A DNA stretch of 10,953 bases from Clostridiales bacterium (GTDB lineage: Bacteria; Bacillota; Clostridia; Oscillospirales; QAKW01), in NCBI GenBank assembly GCA_003343605.1, contig QAKW01000008.1:1-10953 (forward strand), in the 5' to 3' direction. Positions 1-5,465 of this stretch are shown piece after piece (positions within the stretch are counted from its first letter, which is position 1; each line of letters begins with the position of its first letter). The notes beneath the pieces were generated by a model. The model ran no database searches and was not told the origin of the DNA. It saw nothing but the letters and a program-made list of their open reading frames with translations. The position numbers and the translations under genes were made by a program.

Positions 1-1
1 C

Positions 2-325
2 CCCTTCCGCTATCTGGCCGATGATTACGGCCTCACCTATTACGCGGCCTTTTCCGGCTGCTCGGCTGAAACGGAAGCCAGCTTCGGCACTCTTGCGTTT
101 TTAGCCGGAAAGGTGGATGAGCTGAGCCTGCCGGTGGTGCTGGTGATCGAGACCTCCGATCAATCGGTTGCAAGGTCTGTGATCGCCAATACACAGGCGA
201 AAAATCAGGAAATTCTCGTAATGGATTCCCTGCAGTCGGTAACCCTCAGCCGGGTCAATGCGGGGGAAACCTATCTGGGCATTATGGAACAAAACTGCAG
301 TGTTTTGGAAAAAGCGCTGCACTGA
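2..325 (+). CDS. Metal ABC transporter substrate-binding protein, ZnuA-like (3' part only)
   Basis: This is the C-terminal 107 residues of an extracytoplasmic metal-binding protein of the cluster A-I family (ZnuA/TroA/PsaA type), which captures zinc or manganese and hands it to the membrane permease. The start lies outside the window, and the frame is open from base 2 to a TGA at 323-325. Visible family features are the FRYLADDYGL segment at the fragment's start, which in this family follows the third metal-ligand His region; a SAETEAS segment corresponding to the usual SPE-EPS; and VMDSL (fragment Asp75), at the position of the fourth ligand Asp. The end, YLGIMEQN followed by a leucine-rich helix, is typical of the family. 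The ATPase gene starts 20 bases downstream, so the two are co-transcribed. Zinc is the likelier metal, but the sequence cannot separate it from manganese. Confidence 0.88.
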   Translation, partial: PFRYLADDYGLTYYAAFSGCSAETEASFGTLAFLAGKVDELSLPVVLVIETSDQSVARSVIANTQAKNQEILVMDSLQSVTLSRVNAGETYLGIMEQNCSVLEKALH

Positions 326-345
326 AGATAAGGAGAGGCGAAAAA

Positions 346-1059
346 ATGGCGCAACTGACCTGCCGGGATCTCGCACTCGGCTATGAAGGAAAAACCGTGG
401 TGGAGCATTTGGATTTCACGGTTGAAAAGGGCGATTATCTTTGCATTGTGGGGGAAAACGGTTCAGGAAAAAGCACCCTGATGAAAACGCTGCTGCATCT
501 TAAAAAACCGCTGGCCGGAACCCTTTATTTCGATGATGGCCTTACCCATAAAAAAATCGGCTATCTTCCCCAGCAAACGGTGGTTCAGCGGGATTTTCCG
601 GCTTCGGTCTGGGAGATCGTGCTCTCCGGCTGCCTGGGCCGCAGCGGCCTGAGGCCCTTCTATTCGGCGGCAGACCGGACGCTGGCGAAAAAGAATATGG
701 AAAAAATGAGTATTACCCATCTGGAAAAGCGCTGCTACCGGGAGCTTTCCGGCGGCCAGCAGCAGCGGGTTTTGCTGGCCCGGGCGCTCTGCGGCGCACA
801 GGATATGCTGCTGCTGGATGAGCCGGTGGCCGGGCTGGATCCCAAAGTCACCCGGGAGATGTATGAGCTGATTGCCCGGCTCAACCGGGAAGACGGCATC
901 ACCATCATCATGGTCTCGCACGACATCGCGGCGGCGGTACGCTATGCGACCCATATTCTCCATATCAGCCATGAGCCGCTTTTCTTCGGCAAAACCGCCG
1001 ATTACCTGGCAACGCCCGCAGGCAGGGCCTTTTCGACGATCGGAGGGGAGGAAGCATGA
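346..1059 (+). CDS. znuC: Metal ABC transporter ATP-binding protein, ZnuC-like
   Basis: This is the cytoplasmic ATPase that powers zinc (or manganese) import with the neighbouring binding protein and permease. The 237-residue length is normal for the family. The motifs are intact: Walker A GENGSGKST at residues 36-44, Q-loop Gln at 76-77, signature LSGGQ at 134-138, Walker B MLLLDEP at 154-160, and the switch His at 192 in VSHD. The start at 346 is supported by AGGAG about 10 bases upstream. Its stop overlaps the permease start (ATGA), indicating translational coupling. The gene order, binding protein then ATPase then ABC-3 permease, together with overall similarity, points to the Znu/Adc group rather than siderophore or peptide ABC systems. 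The metal assignment is inferred from family and context. Confidence 0.93.
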   Translation: MAQLTCRDLALGYEGKTVVEHLDFTVEKGDYLCIVGENGSGKSTLMKTLLHLKKPLAGTLYFDDGLTHKKIGYLPQQTVVQRDFPASVWEIVLSGCLGRSGLRPFYSAADRTLAKKNMEKMSITHLEKRCYRELSGGQQQRVLLARALCGAQDMLLLDEPVAGLDPKVTREMYELIARLNREDGITIIMVSHDIAAAVRYATHILHISHEPLFFGKTADYLATPAGRAFSTIGGEEA

Positions 1060-1898
1060 ATATCTTTACACAGCTGCAGCAGTATTTTGCCATGCCCATG
1101 GTGCAGCGTGCCATGATTGTCGGCGTGCTGATTGCGCTTTGCTCTTCTCTTCTGGGTGTGACGCTGGTGCTCAAACGCTTTTCTTTCATCGGCGATGGCC
1201 TTTCGCATGTTGCCTTCGGCGCGCTGGCGATCGCCATGGTGCTGAAGCTCACCAATAATATGCTTTTAGTGCTGCCCATCACGGTGATCACCGCCGTTTT
1301 GCTGCTGCGTACCGGGCAGAACGCAAAGATCAAGGGAGATGCGGCGCTGGCGATGATTTCGGTGGGGGCGCTGGCGCTGGGCTACCTGATCATCAACGTA
1401 TTCTCCAGCTCGGCCAATATCTCCGGCGATGTTTGCAGCACGCTTTTCGGATCTACGCTGATCCTTACCCTCACCAAAACCGACGTCTGGCTCTGCATCG
1501 GGCTTTCGGCGCTGGTGATCATTCTGTTTTTATTCTTTTACCGGCAGATCTTTGCCGTAACCTTCGATGAGGATTTCGCTACCGCAACCGGTGTGCGGGC
1601 CGGGCTTTACAATCTGCTGATCGCCGTGATCACCGCGCTGGTGATTGTTTTGGCCATGAACCTGGTGGGATCCCTGCTGATTTCCGCCCTGGTGATCTTT
1701 CCGGCGCTCTCGGCCATGCGGGTTTTTAAAAATTTCCGCGCGGTGATTCTCTGCTCCGCGGTTATTTCCGTGATCTCGGCGGCGCTGGGCATTCTGATCT
1801 CCCTGCTGGGAACCCCGGTCGGCTCCACCATTGTTGCGGTGGATATTGTAACATTTTTAATCTTTTCCCTGATCGGCAAATTAAAAGGAGGCAGATAA
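1056..1898 (+). CDS. znuB: Metal ABC transporter permease, ZnuB-like (ABC-3 family)
   Basis: This integral membrane permease forms the channel for zinc or manganese uptake, working with the upstream ATPase and binding protein. The 280-residue protein is almost entirely hydrophobic, with about eight predicted membrane segments (roughly 19-39, 48-64, 69-85, 97-116, 145-162, 185-222 as a pair, 229-252 and 256-273). The segment RFSFIGDGLSHVAFGALA at 41-58 is the typical ABC-3 signature after the first membrane helix, and FDEDFATATG at 170-179 resembles the family's cytoplasmic coupling loop. The ATG at 1056 overlaps the ATPase stop by four bases and is preceded by GGAGG copies at 1042-1046 and 1047-1051. 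Length and motifs show no damage. Confidence 0.93.
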   Translation: MNIFTQLQQYFAMPMVQRAMIVGVLIALCSSLLGVTLVLKRFSFIGDGLSHVAFGALAIAMVLKLTNNMLLVLPITVITAVLLLRTGQNAKIKGDAALAMISVGALALGYLIINVFSSSANISGDVCSTLFGSTLILTLTKTDVWLCIGLSALVIILFLFFYRQIFAVTFDEDFATATGVRAGLYNLLIAVITALVIVLAMNLVGSLLISALVIFPALSAMRVFKNFRAVILCSAVISVISAALGILISLLGTPVGSTIVAVDIVTFLIFSLIGKLKGGR

Positions 1899-1901
1899 CC
1901 A

Positions 1902-2330
1902 ATGAAAAAAACCGGCGTATTTTTATTGTTTCTGCTGCTGGCGCTTTCCGCGCTTTCCGGCTGCGGCGGCGCAAATGCAGCGGTCGATCTGGATCTTGTC
2001 CCATCCGCTACGCTGAGCCCCACCGTCATTTATTCCCTGGCCACCAATATCGCAAAGGAGCCGGCCGATTATGCCGGTAAAACCATCCGCGCGGAGGGTG
2101 AAATCGTGCATCCTACCGACAGCACAACCGGCAAAACCTATCATTATATCATCATCACCGATAATACCGGCTGCTGCCAGCAGGATCTGGAATTGATCCT
2201 CGAGAACGGCGACTATCCGGAAGAGGGCGAGATCGTCCAGATCTCCGGCGTTTACACCAGCTATGAAGAAAACGGCAAAACCTTTTATTACATCAAGGCA
2301 GACGCGCTCACGGTGGTGGAATTTGAATAA
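1902..2330 (+). CDS. Small lipoprotein with Cys-Cys motif, last gene of the metal-uptake operon
   Basis: This 142-residue protein is probably exported and lipid-anchored. Residues 1-20 form a short signal peptide (MKK, then a Leu-rich core) ending in a lipobox LSGC, with lipidation expected at Cys21. The mature part begins with a flexible stretch and continues as a beta-rich domain from about residue 55 to the end that could be an OB-like fold. It contains TDNTGCCQQDLEL with adjacent cysteines at 91-92, then YPEEGEIVQISGVY. From memory, this segment resembles the C-terminal part of TIGR03943/DUF1980 (YcgQ-like) proteins, which carry a comparable CC motif and a 'YPEEG...V.G' segment. The start is fixed by AAAAGGAGG at 1883-1891. 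It follows the permease stop by three bases and precedes the operon terminator. A role in metal binding or transfer at the membrane is inferred from context; the function is unknown. Confidence 0.85.
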   Translation: MKKTGVFLLFLLLALSALSGCGGANAAVDLDLVPSATLSPTVIYSLATNIAKEPADYAGKTIRAEGEIVHPTDSTTGKTYHYIIITDNTGCCQQDLELILENGDYPEEGEIVQISGVYTSYEENGKTFYYIKADALTVVEFE

Positions 2331-2332
2331 TG

Positions 2333-2367
2333 AAAACCGCTTTCCCGTTTGGGAAAGCGGTTTTTTT
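2333..2367 (+). terminator. Rho-independent terminator of the metal-uptake operon
   Basis: A perfect 14-bp stem (2333-2346 with 2351-2364, core CCGCTTTCCC/GGGAAAGCGG) closes a GTTT loop and runs into seven T residues at 2361-2367. It starts two bases after the lipoprotein stop codon. On the minus strand the same hairpin is followed by only four T residues, so it may also stop the convergent AraC-family gene, less strongly. Confidence 0.95.
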
Positions 2368-2397
2368 CTGATTCGCCGCAGCCGGCGGAAAAAGCCT

Positions 2398-3204
2398 TCA
2401 ATGGGTCTTCCGGTATTCCCGGGGTGAAACGCCCACCCGCTTGCGGAAGGTGGCCGAAAAATAATGCGCGTCTGCAAATTGCAGCCGCTCTGCAATTTCC
2501 GCCACCTGCAGGTTGGTGCCGGCCAGCAAAACGCAGGCGCGCTGCATCTTTTTTTCCAGAATGTAATCATAGGGCGTCCGGCCATAGGCGCTGCGGAAAA
2601 TCCGGATCGTCTGGGAGGGGGAATGGAAGATCAGGCCCGAAAGCTCTTCGGTAGTAAACCGTTTTTCAATATGCTCATCGATATACTTTTTTAAAATCCG
2701 CGCCTTTTCCGGCGGCAGCAAGGGTGCCTCCGGCAGGCTTTTCGCCATGACGCGCAGCAGGCGGTGGAAGCCGTCCGCCCCTTCGTTCAGAATGTCTGCC
2801 ACGCTCAGTCCCTCCCGGCTGAGCAGCCGGAAATAGCGTATAAATTCCTCTTCCAGTTCCGCGCCGGGCAGATGAAAGCGGTCTTCCAGCCCGTAAACCC
2901 GCATCAGTGCGTCTACCAGCGTTCCGTGGAGATTAAACCAGATCTTCTCGAAAGGCTTCACCGGATCACTGAAATATTCATGCCGGTGAAACGCGGGCAG
3001 GATATAAACATCCCCGGCGCGCACCTGGAATTCCGCCTCGTCTACCCGCACTGTCCCGCGCCCGGCGGTTACCGCCTCCAGCACCCAGAGATCGCATTTT
3101 TCCCTTTTGATATAGTAGCTTCGGTCCGGATAGGTAACGCCCGCCAGCTGCACCCGGAAAACCGGGCTTTCCTGCACCGGAAGCCGGAGAATTTTCTCCC
3201 GCAT
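2398..3204 (-). CDS. AraC-family transcriptional regulator with N-terminal cupin-like domain
   Basis: This is a 268-residue DNA-binding regulator of the AraC/XylS family. The N-terminal half (about 15-100) looks like a cupin-type effector domain, with GRGTVRVDEAEFQVRAGDVYILPAFHRHEY typifying the beta-barrel strands and the 'P..H.' turn. The C-terminal domain has two helix-turn-helix units, at about 183-204 (FTTEELSGLIFHSPSQTIRIFR) and 232-254 (AEIAERLQFADAHYFSATFRK), ending in the family's GVSPREYRK. The ATG at 3204 is chosen because a purine-rich AAAAAAGGGGG site lies just upstream. An in-frame GTG at 3249 would sit between the promoter boxes and has no ribosome site. The gene is divergent from the kinase-like/MATE pair, so those genes are the natural candidate targets. 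The effector is unknown; the cupin domain suggests a small molecule such as a sugar or drug, but this is not shown by the sequence. Confidence 0.92.
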   Translation of the reverse strand: MREKILRLPVQESPVFRVQLAGVTYPDRSYYIKREKCDLWVLEAVTAGRGTVRVDEAEFQVRAGDVYILPAFHRHEYFSDPVKPFEKIWFNLHGTLVDALMRVYGLEDRFHLPGAELEEEFIRYFRLLSREGLSVADILNEGADGFHRLLRVMAKSLPEAPLLPPEKARILKKYIDEHIEKRFTTEELSGLIFHSPSQTIRIFRSAYGRTPYDYILEKKMQRACVLLAGTNLQVAEIAERLQFADAHYFSATFRKRVGVSPREYRKTH

Positions 3205-3226
3205 GCCACCGCCCCCTTTTTTCTTC

Positions 3227-3255
3227 AGTATAGCACAGATGTTCCCCACAGTAAA
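3227..3255 (-). promoter_or_regulatory. Sigma-A type promoter for the AraC-family gene
   Basis: Read on the minus strand, the -35 box is TTTACT (3250-3255) and the -10 box is TATACT (3227-3232), with a 17-bp spacer. TGC directly before the -10 box gives an extended -10. The expected start of transcription is near 3220, about 16 bases before the ATG at 3204, which leaves just enough room for the ribosome site. Confidence 0.75.
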
Positions 3256-3268
3256 GGAAAATTCCCGG

Positions 3269-3297
3269 TTTACAATCGGCTGAATCCATAGTATAAT
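3269..3297 (+). promoter_or_regulatory. Sigma-A type promoter for the kinase-like/MATE operon
   Basis: The -35 box TTTACA (3269-3274) and a perfect -10 box TATAAT (3292-3297) are separated by 17 bp. Transcription should start near 3304. The -35 box lies 13 bp from the -35 box of the divergent AraC-family promoter, so a regulator bound between them could affect both. Confidence 0.85.
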
Positions 3298-3342
3298 ATT
3301 TTAAAGAGTTATTATATGAATCATCAGAAAGGTTGTGTTCGC

Positions 3343-3936
3343 ATGTCGTTGCCCATTATCACCATCGGGCGTTCCTTCGGCTCGGGCGGCAGAATTATCG
3401 GCGATAAGGTTGCCACTCTGCTGGGTATTCCGCTTTATGATAAAGAGCTGGTGCAGATCACCGCGGAAAAAAGCGGCTTCTGCGCCGCCGTGGTAGAGCA
3501 GATGCAGCAGAAAAAGCCCGCCAGCCTGCTCTATACCCTCTCCGGCTCCACCATGGAGTTTCCCCTGCAGGATCAGGTGTTTTTTGCCCAGTCGGCCGTC
3601 ATTCGGGATCTGGCGAAAAAGGGTCCCTGCGTTATCGTTGGCCGCTGCGCCGATAGTATTCTCGAAGAAGAAGCGCGTATTTTAAAGGTGTTTATTCACG
3701 CCCCCGCAGCTTCCCGCGCCAAGCGCGCCGCGGAGGATTACCGGGTAGAGGCCAGGGATATTGGGGATTATGTGCGCAAAATGGATAAAAAGCGTAAGGC
3801 TTATTACGATTATTTTGCCCACCGCACCTGGGGCAAAACGGAGCATTACCACCTGGCGGTCAATAGCGATATGGGGCTGGATCTCGCGGCAGACCTGATT
3901 GTGCGTGCGGCGAAGGAATTCCCGCAGGAGCTGTGA
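3343..3936 (+). CDS. Cytidylate kinase-like family protein
   Basis: This is a 197-residue protein of the cytidylate kinase-like P-loop family (Pfam Cytidylate_kinase2 type), as judged from IITIGRSFGSGGRIIGDKVA at 5-24 followed by LGIPLYDKEL. Other family marks are the central CVIVGRCAD near residue 95, the Arg-rich lid-like segment with DKKRKAYYDYF, and a C-terminal HLAVNSDMGLDLA segment. The loop lacks the canonical Walker A Lys-Ser/Thr (GRSFGSGGR instead of GxxGxGKS), as is usual for this subfamily, so CMP kinase activity should not be assumed. ATG 3343 is preferred because AGAAAGG lies about 9 bases upstream; the in-frame ATG at 3316 would leave a leader of only about 12 bases from the predicted transcript start. 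It is followed almost immediately by the MATE gene. The cellular role is uncertain. Confidence 0.85.
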   Translation: MSLPIITIGRSFGSGGRIIGDKVATLLGIPLYDKELVQITAEKSGFCAAVVEQMQQKKPASLLYTLSGSTMEFPLQDQVFFAQSAVIRDLAKKGPCVIVGRCADSILEEEARILKVFIHAPAASRAKRAAEDYRVEARDIGDYVRKMDKKRKAYYDYFAHRTWGKTEHYHLAVNSDMGLDLAADLIVRAAKEFPQEL

Positions 3937-3938
3937 GT

Positions 3939-5339
3939 ATGGAAGAGCAGAATCCGCCCATAGCGGAAAACCGGATGGGCTATCATCCCATCTTTCCATT
4001 ACTGATGCGTATATCGCTGCCCATGGTCTTCTCGATGCTGATTCAGGCGATGTATAACGTGGTTGACAGCCTGTTTGTCGCCCGGCTGGGGGAAGACGCG
4101 CTCTCCGCCGTATCCCTGGCTTTCCCAGTTCAGAATCTGATGATTGCCGTTTCGGTCGGCACGGGAATCGGCGTGAACGCCCTGCTGTCCAAGCGGCTGG
4201 GCGAGCAAAACTGGAAGCAGGTCACCCGAACGGCGGAAAACGGCATTATCCTTGCGGGATTCAGCTACCTCCTGTTTCTGCTGTTCGGGCTCTTTGGCGC
4301 CGGCTGGTTTTTCCGGATTCAAACCGATTCCGCGGCGCTGCAGGCCTATGGCTTCGATTATCTTTCGGTGGTTACGGTGTTTTCCTTCGGGCTGTTCGGG
4401 CAGGTCTGCTTTGAGCGGCTGCTGCAATCCACGGGGAAAACCGTTTTGGTGATGATCAGCCAGGGCCTCGGCGCGCTGATCAATATTATTTTAGATCCGA
4501 TTCTCATCTTCGGGCTCGGCCCCTTTCCCCGCCTGGAGGTTCGGGGCGCGGCGATTGCCACGGTAGCCGGGCAGATCATCGGCTGTATTTTCGCCGTTGC
4601 CGTCAACCGCCTTTTCAACCATGAGCTGCGGCTGCGCCTGCGGAAAATCCGGGTGCATTTTCAAACCATCCGGGAAATATACGGTGTTGGCCTGCCCTCG
4701 ATCATCATGCAGTCGATCGCCTCGGTGATGACGCTGGGGATGAATAATATTCTGCTTGCTTTCAATACCGCCTCCGCTGCGCTCGGTGATACGGCGGTTG
4801 CGGCGTTCGGCGTTTATTTCAAGCTGCAGAGCTTTGTATTCATGCCGGTTTTCGGGTTCAATAACGGGCTTGTGCCGATCATCGCCTATAACTATGGCGC
4901 CGGCCGGCCCAAACGGATGGCCGAGGCGATCCGCTGGTCGGTTTTATTCGATTGCGGCTATATGCTGCTCGGCACGCTGGTGCTGCTGCTCTTCCCGGCG
5001 GAGATCCTAAGCTGGTTCAACGCTTCAGAGAATCTGCTCGCCATCGGCGTTCCGGCACTGCGGATTATCGGGAGCAGCTATGTGATCGCAGCCTTCTGCA
5101 TCGTTTGCAGCAGTGTTTTTCAGGCGCTCGGCAACGGGCTTTACAGCATGATTGTTTCCATTGCCCGCCAACTGGTTGTTTTACTGCCGGTGGCCTTCCT
5201 TCTGGCGCGGACAGGCCGTCTTGCCTTGGTCTGGTGGGCGTTCCCCATCGCGGAAGTCGCCTGCCTGCTGGTTACCCTTGTTTTTTTCCGCCGGATCTGG
5301 CGCCAGAAAATCAGCCTGATTTCAGAAGAATCCGCTTGA
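3939..5339 (+). CDS. MATE-family multidrug/cation efflux transporter
   Basis: This is a 466-residue inner-membrane transporter of the multidrug and toxic compound extrusion family (NorM/MepA/DinF superfamily), which exports organic cations or other small molecules using a Na+ or H+ gradient. About 12 hydrophobic segments fall in two similar halves. Typical features are the N-terminal LMRISLPMVFSMLIQAMYNVVDSLFVARLG, the central LINIILDPILIFGLG, and PIIAYNYGAGRPKRMAEAIRW at the start of the second half. Length is normal. ATG 3939 is chosen because AGGAG at 3926-3930 gives 8-base spacing. A GTG at 3933 that overlaps the upstream stop (GTGA) would add two residues but sits only 2 bases from that site. 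It is co-transcribed with the kinase-like gene and has no terminator of its own before the next promoter. The substrate cannot be read from sequence. Confidence 0.93.
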   Translation: MEEQNPPIAENRMGYHPIFPLLMRISLPMVFSMLIQAMYNVVDSLFVARLGEDALSAVSLAFPVQNLMIAVSVGTGIGVNALLSKRLGEQNWKQVTRTAENGIILAGFSYLLFLLFGLFGAGWFFRIQTDSAALQAYGFDYLSVVTVFSFGLFGQVCFERLLQSTGKTVLVMISQGLGALINIILDPILIFGLGPFPRLEVRGAAIATVAGQIIGCIFAVAVNRLFNHELRLRLRKIRVHFQTIREIYGVGLPSIIMQSIASVMTLGMNNILLAFNTASAALGDTAVAAFGVYFKLQSFVFMPVFGFNNGLVPIIAYNYGAGRPKRMAEAIRWSVLFDCGYMLLGTLVLLLFPAEILSWFNASENLLAIGVPALRIIGSSYVIAAFCIVCSSVFQALGNGLYSMIVSIARQLVVLLPVAFLLARTGRLALVWWAFPIAEVACLLVTLVFFRRIWRQKISLISEESA

Positions 5340-5364
5340 CATTATTTTTTGCATCTGATATAAT
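5336..5364 (+). promoter_or_regulatory. Perfect consensus sigma-A promoter for gltBD
   Basis: The -35 box is TTGACA (5336-5341) and the -10 box is TATAAT (5359-5364), with exactly 17 bp between them. TGA directly before the -10 box fits an extended -10. The -35 box overlaps the MATE stop codon (5337-5339). The predicted transcript start is near 5371, about 95 bases before gltB. Such a strong core promoter suggests that control acts through a repressor or through the downstream hairpin. Confidence 0.92.
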
Positions 5365-5390
5365 TGAAAAAGTTTAAGAATGAGATGAGC

Positions 5391-5442
5391 AAAGGCGTTC
5401 ATCTTCGGGGATTTTCCCCGGGGATGTGCGCCTTTTTATTTT
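5391..5442 (+). terminator. Terminator-like hairpin in the gltB leader (possible attenuator)
   Basis: The lower stem pairs AAAGGCG (5391-5397) with CGCCTTT (5429-5435). The upper stem pairs CATCTTCGGGGA (5400-5411) with TCCCCGGGGATG (5415-5426), including two G-T wobbles, over a three-base loop. One T-T mismatch and one wobble join the two. The 3' arm runs into TTTTTATTTT (5433-5442). It lies downstream of the gltB promoter and 23 bases before the gltB ATG, so it can end transcripts from that promoter as well as readthrough from the MATE operon. An upstream segment, 5382-5389, can pair with 5398-5405 and would disrupt the 5' arm, as an antiterminator would. Confidence 0.75.
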
Positions 5443-5465
5443 ATCACCGAAAGGATGGGAACAGC

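Noticed and set aside
2370..2397. A GC-rich inverted repeat (CGCCG/CGGCG) after the AraC-family gene as its own terminator
   Set aside because: The stem is only five pairs and no T-run follows it on the minus strand; the larger hairpin at 2333-2364 is a better stop for that gene.
3205..3249. Upstream GTG start for the AraC-family gene
   Set aside because: It would place the start codon just upstream of the -10 box of the gene's own promoter and has no ribosome site; the 15 extra residues are a translation of promoter and ribosome-site bases.
5380..5388. A two-codon leader ORF (ATG AGA TGA) before the gltB hairpin
   Set aside because: It is too short and has no ribosome site; it may be chance. 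It also overlaps the proposed antiterminator segment, so it is noted but not claimed.
5371..5465. A known riboswitch or T-box in the gltB leader
   Set aside because: The leader is only about 95 bases, with about 20 bases before the hairpin, and I see no T-box sequence or recognisable aptamer core.
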